Assembly (NCBI GenBank): GCA_910574455.1
Contig: CAJSYZ010000002.1
Span: forward strand, 4,489,671-4,553,670
Reading direction: 5' to 3'
DNA from: Trichaptum fuscoviolaceum
Lineage: Eukaryota; Basidiomycota; Agaricomycetes; Hymenochaetales; Trichaptaceae
DNA: 64,000 nucleotides
Positions 19,081 through 29,885 of this stretch are shown one piece after another (position 1 is the first letter of the stretch; each line of letters opens with the position of its first letter). The notes beneath the pieces were generated by a model. The model did not search any database. It was given only the letters and a program-made list of their open reading frames with translations, and had not been told where the DNA came from. The position numbers and the translations under genes were made by a program.

Positions 19081-21082
19081 TGTCAGGCTTGGACCCGATG
19101 CATGCCTTGTGGTGTCTTGTCTATCGTAAACAAATGAGATCATGCCTATCGAGACATGATGTCCTGCGAGATCGAATCTAAGAGCAAAGCAAAGAGAACA
19201 GAGACAAGAAACGAGTATAACCAGAATCCGGGGCTTCCGGCATCCAACAAAGGTGACCGACGACGAGGGGACTTCGGGGTGCTCCCGCGCAAGGCTCGAG
19301 ACGTCCGGGTCAAACACAAAAGAGAGTCTAGAGCACTAGACAACAAGCAAGCTAGATTTGGAGACAAGACGAAGGCATGGTGGATCTCGAAAGCCTGGCC
19401 ACTAGCTAGGCCCAAAGACTTATGATATTCGAGTCAAGGTATCTATGTACAAATGCTATGGGTTTATATAGAGAAAGGACAGAGATACCGGGATTCCGGA
19501 AGCGTGGGAAAATCGGGGATGCGGGCAATGCGGTAGACAATGAGGCCTTGCACATGTAGAGCTAAGGCAGGAAATGGAAAGGAATAACAAAGGAGTGACA
19601 GGACATGTGTAGAACATTGGAAAATCGGAGTAATGAAGGAGGAATGAGGAAAACAGGTGAGGGAACATGAGGGAGACATGAGGAAGAGGGAAAAGGGACT
19701 TCGGGAAAGTCCATAAGGTAAGAACCTGGGATAAATCCCGAAAGGGAGAGATCCCGAAGGGAATGCCCCGGGATATTTCCCGAGGGCAAGATATCCCGGC
19801 GGGATTCAGGGAAATCCCCGGGATGCGCCCCAAAGGGGAAGAGGGATATGTCACGTCGTGACAGTTGCCCCCCCTTAACGGCCGAGCCCCGTCGAGGCCA
19901 AGGTCCCGTCTGCGCATGTGCAAAGACAACGGGAGTACGGCATTGTGGACCAATGTTGTGATGAGGGAAGATATGTCAGATGTTCCCCAACATATGACGG
20001 AGCTGGTTGTTGTCCAAGAGGAAAGGCCACAGATACCATGGAAAGGGTGTGTTTTCTTAGATTGCGCAATTCTGCTATGCGCAAGCAAATCTCCTCCGTG
20101 GATAAGAGATATGGGCAAGTCAAAGGAAGAACCAGAGTGAGCAACAACAGTTGAAAGTGCAGCCCGAATGGGGTGTACAGGCGGCGAGCTATCAAATGTT
20201 GCTGCTAACCCGGCTGTCTCGAAGTTGTTGCCAGCGATCGACGAGTTTTGCGCCGATTCGAGTGAACATTGGGCGATAGGGAAGCCCCCGAGAAGATGAA
20301 GACGAAGGTGCCCTTGGTTCTGTGAAGGCTTGAATCAAGCCCGAGTTATGGTTCATGGTTTCGACAGCAGTGGCCCGGTAATGACATGAATGTTGTCCCG
20401 AAGATGTTGCCGGCGATTGATGAGTCTTGCGTCGATTCAGGCGGGAGCTGGGCGATAGGAAAGCCCGGAAGAAGACGCAGATGGGGGTGGTTTTGATTTT
20501 GTGAAGGCGCGAATCGATCCCAAGTTATGGGCGATCTTTTCGGCCAAAAGGGGGAAGGTGTGGTGGTGGTGATGTCGAACCGACAAGACGAAGGCATGGT
20601 GGATCTCGAAAGCCTGGCCACTAGCTAGGCCCAAAGACTTATGATATTCGAGTCAAGGTATCTATGTACAAATGCTATGGGTTTATATAGAGAAAGGACA
20701 GAGATACCGGGATTCCGGAAGCGTGGGAAAATCGGGGATGCGGGCAATGCGGTAGACAATGAGGCCTTGCACATGTAGAGCTAAGGCAGGAAATGGAAAG
20801 GAATAACAAAGGAGTGACAGGACATGTGTAGAACATTGGAAAATCGGAGTAATGAAGGAGGAATGAGGAAAACAGGTGAGGGAACATGAGGGAGACATGA
20901 GGAAGAGGGAAAAGGGACTTCGGGAAAGTCCATAAGGTAAGAACCTGGGATAAATCCCGAAAGGGAGAGATCCCGAAGGGAATGCCCCGGGATATTTCCC
21001 GAGGGCAAGATATCCCGGCGGGATTCAGGGAAATCCCCGGGATGCGCCCCAAAGGGGAAGAGGGATATGTCACGTCGTGACA
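19081..21082 (-). mobile_element. family D retroelement, internally deleted, inverted relative to the solo LTR
   Basis: 3' LTR at 19081-19863 (783 bp). A C-rich run at 19868-19874 is the polypurine tract of the minus strand. A 5' LTR remnant of 501 bp lies at 20582-21082, lacking its last 282 bp. Only about 720 bp of internal sequence remains, with no gag or pol. The internal part holds an imperfect direct repeat of about 125 bp (20219-20345 and 20400-20527). The deletion therefore spans from inside the 5' LTR through almost all coding DNA. TSD CTCTC follows at 21083-21087; its partner is GAGAG at 18507-18511 after the inversion. Confidence 0.85.
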
Positions 21083-21881
21083 CTCTCCTTGCACTTACCA
21101 CTTCTATTAGCGCCCTCACCATGTGTATACTCGCCGCTCGCATCCGCGTCTCCAACGTCGATATATAGGGAGAAATCCCTGCCAGTGACACCCGATCCAA
21201 CAAGTTCGGTGTTCCTTCCCGCATTGACATCTTCAACGGAGTTGTAAGCTTCTATGCGGGACCAAACCTTCTCCCAGTTTGATTCAGTGAAAAACGAGGA
21301 ATTTGACAATAAGTTGACATAGTCGTCCGTATGAGGCTGCCACAGAGCACTAGTGAAGTACCACTCAGCACCACCAAGCTCTTCTTTGATATTTTGCAAC
21401 CGGGCTACCTGCTTATCGATTGCAACTTTGACCTGTCCATGAGAGATTCAGTGAATAAAGCCACTGCAAGTACTGAAGTAGATAGATACCGCTGTTGCCG
21501 CAAGGGCGAGGGCACCTATAGGCTTTCCTATTGTGTTCTTGTCCAATACTTTATGCCGACCCAGGGCCAAGACAATGTGCACGGACAACACTGAGACTAC
21601 GAGGTCAGAGCAGAACAATCCTTGCTTCTGTGTACATTCATAGTCAATGCACGGACTCGAAGGGTGACATTGAGTGAAATCTCACACACCCTTTCCATAC
21701 TATGCCAGCGTTCCCAGAGGAATGGTTCAGCTTTCTTCTTGTCGACCATCGTCTGCAACATCTTCACAATTTCTTCGGTCTCCACTGACTTAGAACGCTC
21801 GTTGCCGACGAAACTCGAAATTGACTGCTCGGCTTTCTCAAACAATTTCTTCCGCCAACTATCAGAGCATCTCTGGGCTGC
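21083..21881 (-). pseudogene. disrupted membrane-protein gene (exons 21690-21881, 21490-21627, 21083-21432)
   Basis: I do not recognise the family. Three exons fit GT-AG introns of 62 and 57 nt with phase 0 throughout. The first is Lys/Glu-rich (192 nt). The second (138 nt) encodes two hydrophobic segments (LVVSVLSVHIVLALG, then IGALALAATA) separated by a basic loop, so a membrane hairpin is likely. The third begins as a short amphipathic stretch (VAIDKQVARLQNIKEELGG) and contains conserved-looking W residues. It then runs into the D insertion and, by the reconstruction above, continued into the acidic tail now at 18507-18830. The start and any upstream exons beyond 21881 were not found. The present product would lose its tail and end inside the D LTR. 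Confidence 0.6.
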
Positions 21882-22391
21882 CTACAGAATAGATCATACC
21901 TGATTCAGTATGGCCGATGTAAGACAAATAGGGATGACTCAACTAAAGAACAGATGTCGGCCAATTGTGTGTCGTAACTAAGTTCGACAGAATCAAATAC
22001 TTTCCCCCACAGTGTTCCGATGGACTTATTGTCTGGGTTTTACCATGGAGTTGTGGACTTTCCGACTGCGCAATACAGCGAAGGCAGAAGAATATGAGTC
22101 CAGCCAGCCTGAGTTCCGGGAGGAAGACACTGATTCGTTGCCCTTTTTTTGCCGAGAGCGCGGGATCCCTCCCTTCCTTTACTATTTCTATCCTTATCCT
22201 CAAGTCCTACAGATGTCTGCATGTAAGCAAGTTAGTGGATGCATGTCACAAACATGAATGGATCAACGCACAGAGCTAGTAGTCCGAGAGACTTTGCGAT
22301 GACCAAGATGAGCCTTGGTTGCGAGCACTTCGGGTTTGGGACTGAAGGATACTGTCGTCATCGCAGGTGATTGTGCTTGTGGTGTTGGCGA
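21882..22391. other. unassigned, probable 5' part of the preceding gene
   Basis: Open stretches exist on both strands (for example 22012-22257 + and 21943-22203 -) but none shows a recognisable domain or a convincing splice pattern. The last eight bases, GTTGGCGA (22384-22391), are the left TSD of the hAT element. Confidence 0.4.
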
Positions 22392-24037
22392 TAGAGCATG
22401 ACATGGGTGCAGGTTATCCGTGGGTACCTGCAGGTACCTGGGCCAAAATACCTGCGGTTCCAGGTGCACCCGCACGCAGGTACCTGATTCCCACGCTTAC
22501 CTGCGGATCCAGGTTTGGATTTTTTTTGCCCAGGTACCTGGCCGGGTACCTGCAAGTACCCGGTAAATCACGTGCACTCATCTTGAGTGCGACGAACGCA
22601 ACAATGTACCACTACTTTCACCATCTTTCCACTCAACTCTGAGCTATCTCGAGGCTCCCTATGGAGGTTATACTGGCTGCCGACCACAGCGACAACCTCG
22701 AGCCCGATGACCGCCTCCCCACCAACTGCGCGCTTGTCTGCCAGGCAAGGTCGACTCCAGTACAGAGTCTGCTTTTCCGTCAGTCCTTCGCCCGCGCGGT
22801 CAACTGCAAGACGGAACACGGCCGCGAGCTTGAAGCGACCGTCAACCTTGTCGAAGGAGAGTGGCTAGTGGGTGTGGTGCTGTGGCTAGAGCTGCTGTGC
22901 GACGTCGACGTCGGCGTTTCTTGAGACGACGAGGAGTGTGTCGAAGTAGTGTGCTTCGTTGAAGTTGGCGTCGGCGTGGGGTCGGCGTAGGTGTCGGAGT
23001 GGGAGATGCCTTGTGCGTGGTTGTAGTCTTCTTGGTGGTGGTGGGTGTATCGTCGCCACCGTCGCCACCGCTGCTGCTGCCGTCGTTGAAGATTCCGTTG
23101 CACGCCTGCGCATCACACTCGATTACAACCATTTAGATCAGGTTCCTCACCACTCCTTTGCTTGCGCAGTCGTCGTATGTCCCAACCTCTCTGAGCTCGA
23201 CATCTTGCTCTATGGCCGCGGTGTGCCTGCGCAACAGACGGAGGGTGCCTTTGACGCAGCGCGCATGTGCAAGACAGTCCCATCATTCGAGCACACACTT
23301 TCTCGAAGTATGCAAGTTAACTCGAAAGTCTCGAAGCCGCCTACTACGATGACAACATGCGCCATGATCGCCTCCTCGCCAACTGCGCGCTTGTCTTTCG
23401 TCCGCGCGGACGACCGCAAAGCAGACGCGGCGAAGATCAAGCTAGAATCTCGTACTGCAGAGGTTGAACTGGTCTTCTGGTACGTCTTTTTCTTGCTTTT
23501 TTCTTACCTTCTTCGCACTAATCTCACCATTGATCCCGCTTGTCGCCTTCGACATGCCGCTCGTCCAGCATCCGCAACACCCACCGTCGCCTGTACTCAT
23601 GATGCAGCCCCACAAGCGGTACGCATCGTTGGCCAACTTCCACCATCGCAAACCCTCGGCGCTCACCGCCATCGTCCAGTTCCGCCGCCTCCTCGCACTC
23701 TTCTAGCCCATCCAGATTCGACCAAGCCCGAATCCTCTGGCGGCGAGGCAGTCGTCTCTCCACCAGCCCTTTCGACTGGTCGTGGTCCATGCAAGGCTGT
23801 CCATCTCCAGGATACATGGTATGTTATTAATTATGTTTCTATCTTATTACTACACTACTTACAGTTATTACCTGCAGGTCCTATCAGGTACCTGCAATAC
23901 CTGCAGGTAACGGGTCCAGGTAGACCCGGATCCGTTTCCCACGGTTCCGGGTCGGATCCAGGTATCAGTTTTTTTGCGCAGGTACCTGCGCTTCGCGGAT
24001 CCAGGTACACCTGCAGGTGCACCCGTGTCATGCTCTA
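22392..24037. mobile_element. non-autonomous hAT-type transposon with ACCTGCAGGT subterminal repeats
   Basis: The element is 1646 bp and bounded by an 8-bp TSD, GTTGGCGA (22384-22391 and 24038-24045). The ends are inverted repeats beginning TAGAGCATGACAYGGGTGC (one mismatch in 19), fitting the hAT terminal pattern. About 170 bp inside each end are crowded with GGTACC/ACCTGCAGGT/CAGGTACCTG words, as expected of subterminal transposase-binding sites. The interior has no transposase. It holds a Ser/Thr/Pro-rich reading frame on the minus strand (about 22842-23132) and a partial duplication of a short segment (around 22700 and 23355), possibly captured gene pieces. The 359-aa plus-strand ORF at 22959 is considered spurious. 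Confidence 0.85.
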
Positions 24038-24106
24038 GTTGGCGACGCCTCACGACCACTTGCCTGTCAGAAGAACCGAGAATAAGTACCAAATCAATTG
24101 CAGCAA

Positions 24107-26770
24107 TTAGCTCACACTTGCAATATGATGTGCATGAACCGCCAGTGACCTCTTCAGATTGCGAACAGAGGTAGTAGATTTCATCTGTAGCAATTAGAGG
24201 AGTTCTTACCAAGGGAAGCTTGAAGAGAATTAAATACCAGTATATCAGCCTGAGAATGACTGTCTTGCGGTTCACTCTCCTTAGCAGTATTTAAGTCCTT
24301 GTCGCTTGATCAGAAAACAATATGAAATGGAAATTAGATGTGATTGACACTAACTGTTGAGGCAGCCTGGGATGGAGGCTTCTTCATATACACGTTCATG
24401 CTAGCCTGTTTTAGATAGTAAGGAAGTGCTTTTGAAATTGGGTGGAAGAGTACGAATTACCACATCGATATGTGAGTTTGAGTCAGGCGGCGACTTCCTC
24501 TTCTTATTATTCACAATCATGCTGTCCTACACATAAACAAGGTTTAGTGGACATCCAGATACTTGCCAAAGAAAGGGGCACCAAAAGTAATCCTAATGAG
24601 TGTCAATGCCTACACATACCTGTATCTGTAGATGCAACGCTGGAGACTGCCCCCTATGACTCTCAACAGAAATACCGTCCTGACAGGAAAATAGATGAGT
24701 ATACGGGTGAGGATTAAAAGCAGAATAAACTTACCAATACATCGAGTTGGGAGTTGACGATGTTCGTCATGCTCGCGCCCTATTCAGAGTACAATTTGGT
24801 AAGTAATGAAGGAAGTATATTCGACGCCGGAGGCCACAACAAAGTATGGCACCAAGTCCATGCTTTGTTGTGTAGAACTCACCTGAATGCCCGATTGTCC
24901 CTTGATATTCTTCTTCTCCAGTGCATAAAGAAAGAAAAATAAGTAGCTTGAACGAAACAGGAGATTATGAAGCCGCTTACCAGTGTTATATGAGCCTGCA
25001 ACTCGGAGAGAGTGTCGCGGGATAGCTTCCTTTTCTTCAATTTGCTGCTAGCTCCATCCTGTTACGATACAGAAAAATTGTTAGATAGCCATCGTTGTGC
25101 ATGAGACTCCACCGACGTATAGTTATTGTGAATCAAACGATTTCTTTGAAGTATAAGCGGCACTTACATTGGCTTGGGTCGGTATTGTCAGTCTACTCAC
25201 GTCCTAATTAAACGCACAATCAAAATATTAAGATTTCCTCTGCCAGTCTAATTAATGCTCCATCCAACTCACAATATCAGTGTCGGAGTCAACGAGATGT
25301 GCCGTCTGTCGTTCGCTAGCTGAGCTATTCTTTACACCTTGGAAACTTGTGAGGGTTACTGTCACTCCTTCATCCTCCCAAGGACTAAAGTTCGCATCGT
25401 CTTGCGCCGAGACGGGGAGCCTAGTTTTTCCTTGTGTCAGCCAGGCTCACAACTTGTAATAAAGATAAGAATGTGAGCATTATAAGTGAAGAAGCTGCAA
25501 CTTGCCAACCCGGGTGGCATCTCGGGGTCACAGTTAAGTGCCAACCTGAGTGTGGCACCGCCGTGCGCCGGTCAAGCCGGTCACTGACACGGTGTCGCCA
25601 GGCGCACTCAGGCTCAAGTTAGTAGTAGTAATACTAATCTGTAGTACGATGTCGGATAAGCTTCAAGTAGCTGAGTCTAAATCAAGCTTCACACTTACTA
25701 TCAACTTGAATTTGTTTGAAATTGATCTTTTGTACTATGATGCCAACGGTTGAGTAGTAGTACGACTTAAAACTCACAAGTCGATCTCCTCTGTCCCTGC
25801 GACCTCAGGGTTTCTGCCCTCTCCGCCGAAGAATGTGGATCCATCTGTGTTGCGAAGTGCCCTAACAGGTCGCTTTGTCCTATCGTTCTGCTTCGACGTA
25901 TTGGGCGACTCTATCATGTCTGTATCCTCACCAGAAAGACTGCTGTTTTGTCCTGCAAGCGTACTATGATATCCGGTGCCACTTATGGCACTATTTGAAC
26001 CCTTTGCACCCTGCACGCGAGTACGGAAAGGAAGTGCACCTCTGGTATCCTTTTTCCTAACTTTCTTTGCACGCGCTCTGTTGGGCGCATCGGAGTTAGC
26101 TGCATCATAATGTGAGTTAAAGTGGTCACCCTTGGAGTCTAAAGTCATAAAGGCAAACAACTTACGAATCTTTAAATGTTCGCCGTCTTCAGCTGCACAA
26201 GAGCTGTCTTTTTCATCGTTCGTTGAACCTGTTATGCCCATATCTCATAACTCGACTGTCGCTGACTTGAAGATAAGGACCACTAGTTTCAGGGACGCCT
26301 TTCGACTTGTTTCGCCCTCGTTTGCCAGTGCCAGCCAGCTTAGGTGCAGTTGAGCCCATATGGGTGCGAATGTCAAGAGCCTTTGACAAATTGTTCTCAA
26401 GCTCCATCGTCTCCAGTATGGCTGTTTCCTGTTGCTCTGCTGCAGTTCTTTTCTTGCGTACCTTCTCAGATGCCTCTTGTTCTTTCGCTGCCCGTTTCTG
26501 TTCCGCGATGAGTTTTCTCTTCTCTCTCGCATACGCGGCTTGCTGTGCCGCAGCTTCGCGCAGAGCTGCCCGTTCTTCCTTCTGTTTTTCCTTCTCCTCC
26601 TTCTCCCTCAATGCCTCATCACGCTTTGATGCCTGTTCTTCTCTCCTTCTCTCCTTCCCTTCCTTCTCCCTCAATATCTCCTCTTTCGTTCGACGTGTTC
26701 GCAGCTTATTGACTACCGCTCCCGGATGCTGATCGCTATTCTTAGCCCGCGTCTGTCTTTGAGTTAACAT
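24107..26770 (-). CDS. 12-exon gene with coiled-coil N-terminus and a phase-0 micro-exon array
   Basis: Inferred exons (high to low): 26770-26281, 26228-25778, 25420-25273, then 25203-25168, 25058-24981, 24915-24883, 24779-24735, 24679-24620, 24526-24461, 24405-24355, 24297-24238 and terminal 24184-24107. The total is 1596 nt, 531 aa. Every junction has GT-AG ends and keeps frame. Residues 25-130 are Lys/Glu/Arg/Ala-rich and strongly coiled-coil-like, after a short QTRAKNSDQHPG start. The next exon is basic and Ser/Thr-rich. The eight internal micro-exons (33-78 nt) are all phase 0-0. Several share S-M and KKRK patterns and look like diverged duplicates. The exon at 24883-24915 has tandem AG acceptors 3 nt apart. 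Function is unknown. It is divergent from the Plavaka transposase across a shared 577-bp spacer, so it may be an accessory gene of that transposon. The 357-nt intron 25421-25777 carries the palindromic words of the region. Confidence 0.7.
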
Positions 26771-27347
26771 TCCTGTGCAGTAGTAATAGGGGCACACTGG
26801 CAGGTGCTATGAATATCGATGGTGAGTCGACTCAGAGTCAAAGGTGCAAGTTAAAGTTCAAGTTGAAGATGAGGGCGCCTATTCAAGGAAAATTTACGCC
26901 CACTGCCAGCCTGCCACTGGCAGTGACTCGGAGTGCCAGTGAGCGAGCCTGAGTCACGGCGGTACCTGGCACTGGCGCTGGCACTGGCACTCAGGCTCAC
27001 TCAGACTGGCACTGGCAGGCTTCAACTTGAAGTTGCACTCCGACTCGGATTCCGGCGACCAAGACGGCAAGCCTGACACTGGAACTGGCAGTCAGTGAGT
27101 CAAGGCACTCAGCCGCAGCCTTCTACCGTACTACTAGCAAATCTGCCAGGTAGACTACTACTAGCTCCTACTACGCGAGTCCACCTTGGCGAACTCGATT
27201 CGCTGCCAGTGCTACTTCAAGTTCAAGTTGACAGCTTCAGCCTGAGGCTGGGGATTCATGTTCTAACTTAGTAAGTCAAAAGTTGAAGTAAGTCAAAAGT
27301 CGACTTCAAGTTGCTAATAGGTACTACTATAGGTTGCATCCAAGTCG
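26771..27347. promoter_or_regulatory. palindrome-dense divergent intergenic region
   Basis: This separates the micro-exon gene (-) from the transposase (+) and probably contains both promoters. It is crowded with GCCAGTGCCACTGGC-like, CTGAGTCA, TTCAAGTTGAA and TACTACTAG words in both orientations. No coding sequence is seen. Confidence 0.65.
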
Positions 27348-28939
27348 ATGCCGGTAACACGGCGAAAGCCCAAACCCGTTCATTTTACTGATTTCTTCCC
27401 CCCATCCATTCGATGTACCTTCTCCGACTGCGACAGAAGGTTTAAGAATCAATCCGCAAGAACAAGACATGAATACTCAGCTCATCCATCATCATTTGCA
27501 TCAGGACCTGCTGCTTATGGTTATGATTCATCACCCATTCGACCCGCACAAGTTCCAGAACCTAAAAGTATCTCGAACTCCCCCGAACTCCGGGTCGAGG
27601 GTCAACTTGAAGATAAAATGGGCTGCGGCTCTTCAAGTTACGATTACGACATCTCTATACTTACGCAGGATATCTCGATGCTTAGCATAGGCCGAGACGA
27701 GCTGCTTCAAGATTTAGACGGAGCTGATTCTCTGTCCCATCATTCTGTCACCGGAAGTGATGGCCGTAGCGCATCCTCTGAAGATTTGGACTCCGACATT
27801 GGAGATTATAAGGAGAGCGAGGATAACTTGAAGGTGTATCACAGATACTTGAATGGTGCGTGCCATGTTTATTGTCCCCGGTTTACTGCAGTACTCTGAC
27901 ACCTGACACCGTGCAGCCACGCCATGCGATGCGGCAGGAATTTCCTTAGAAAATGAAGAACCACCCGTTCCGCGAAACGAACCTGTGTCTAATGTCTGGT
28001 TTCCCTATTCGTGCAGAGCAGATTTCAAGCTCGCAGATTTTCTGTATTGGGAAGAGCAAATGTCTGCTGGGAACATAACAAAAATTCTCGGAATCATGAA
28101 GGCTTATCAGCTGATTCAGGTGGCGGAGAATGTAAAATCTGGCGGATGTTCCGAATTGGATACGACAGAGCCTGACAATGACTCGGATCTAGGTATAACT
28201 AGTTCGCTACTTGATGGAGACGCACAAAATTTGTACACCGTCATTGACGCTACGGAAGTCGGTGATGTGTCTTGGAAGTCCTTTAGTAACTTCTACACGG
28301 ACGACAATGGCCAAAAGGCGACAAACGAGAACACCGAGTCATGGAAGAGGAAAGAATATGATGTATGGTATCGGGATCCTCTGGAAGTGATCCGGAATTT
28401 GGTGGACAATCCGGCGTTGGAAGGCGAATTCGACTATGTCCCGTTTCGCGAGTATCAGCCGAAGGAGGACTCTGATGACAAAGAACGAGTATTCAGAAAC
28501 TACATGTCCGGAAATTTTGCTTGGGAACAGGCTGTAGGTCATGAATCATAAACTCGCAGGAAACATGCTGATTATCCTTGACCTAGAACAAGATCTACGC
28601 CGAAGATAAAGCAGTCCATGGATCTATGTTTGTTCCGGTGATCTTAGGGAGCGATAAGACAACAGTCTCTGTCGGAACTGGAAATAACGAATACTATCCG
28701 TTGTATCTCTCCATCGGGAATGTATCTAACAAGGCCCGGCGGTCACAGAAATTGAATACAGTCCAGCTTGTAGCATTTCTAGCAATACCAAAGAGTGTGT
28801 ATCATACCGTAATATTTGATTAGCTCTGACACATTTTGCAGCTGAGTGGCAATACGAAAAGTCAGATGAATTCCGCCGCTTTCAACATCAAATTTTTCAT
28901 TCGTCTATATCAAAAATCTTGAGTTCACTGAAGACCGCT

Positions 28940-29885
28940 GAAAATAAAATAAGTGATAAGGGGGTGGGAGTGTAGGGAACCCAGTAAGAATGAAAGAGTA
29001 GTAAAAGAAGACAGAAAGAAGAAGAGAAACAACGAAGGAAACTAGTGAAATAGCCCAACGGCCCTCAAACGTCCGTAGACAGAGTCTTCGCGCGTCCACC
29101 CAACGCAACCCTTCGCAAGAAGTCCGAAGACAAGAAACAAAAACCCCAGTAAGAATGGCTGTTGAGCCCCGTAGTCTTGTGTCCACCGCACCCGTCGAGG
29201 GAACTCCAGAAGATATCCGTAAGGCTCTTGTGCCCCGTCCGTCGACGCCCTGCTGTCGCGCCCGTAAGATTCTCGCTCTCGCTCACACGTAGTGGTGGTG
29301 GGGAGAAAAGAAGTAAAATTTCACACGGTGGTACATGCGGTGACTATCACCGGAGTAAAACGCGTGTGAACCGGCTACTCCGGCCACACCTACTGTCCGA
29401 GCCCCGTTGTCTTTGTTCCCGTCCCTCAACTATCGACATAATTCCCACGCCACTCCCGCGCGTCGCCACACTACAAGTGTCCGGCCGGTCGCATGTCCGT
29501 GACTTTGTCCGCTGGCTCGTTTGCTCGTCCGCCCATTGCATTGTCCGTTGTGTGATCGCCGGTGAGCTCTGTGCTTTGGCCTGTCTATCACTCGTGCTCA
29601 GGTACAGTTTTCCCTGCGCTATTTGGCTTCGAGTGTCGTCCGGCGGCCTTGCTACTTGTCCGGTGTCTGTCAGATGCACTGTCTTGCGGCCGTGAGTTGT
29701 ATTTGAGTGACTCCGCTTTCCGGCCTTGCGTCTTCTGCACTGTTGCTATGCTCTGGACTTGCTGGTGTACTTCCGAGTCTTGTACTTGAGCGACTCCGGT
29801 TTCCGGGTGCTTACTTTGTCTTCCGGGTGCCACTGTCGTGTCCGGCGGGCTTTGTACGAACACTGGATGAAATCCAGGTGTTACA
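28940..29885 (+). mobile_element. 5'-truncated LTR-element remnant inside transposase exon 4
   Basis: The intrusion is 946 bp and interrupts an otherwise continuous exon. Flanks are CCGCT (28935-28939) and CCGCC (29886-29890), a 4/5 TSD. From 28971 to 29885 it looks like an LTR (TGTA...TACA ends) preceded by a purine tract, GGGGGTGGGAG. The 31 bp before that would be the last internal bases. No coding region is seen. Family unknown; it is not related to A-E by eye. Confidence 0.6.

Noticed and set aside
17724..19863. Inverted D LTRs as the TIRs of one DNA transposon
   Set aside because: Each LTR has TG...CA ends, one has an internal region and polypurine tract next to it, and the flanking 5-bp repeats only match after re-inversion, which a single TIR element would not produce.
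22959..24038. 359-aa plus-strand ORF
   Set aside because: It spans the hAT element interior and its subterminal palindromes, has no domain and no codon regularity, and ends in the repeat array.
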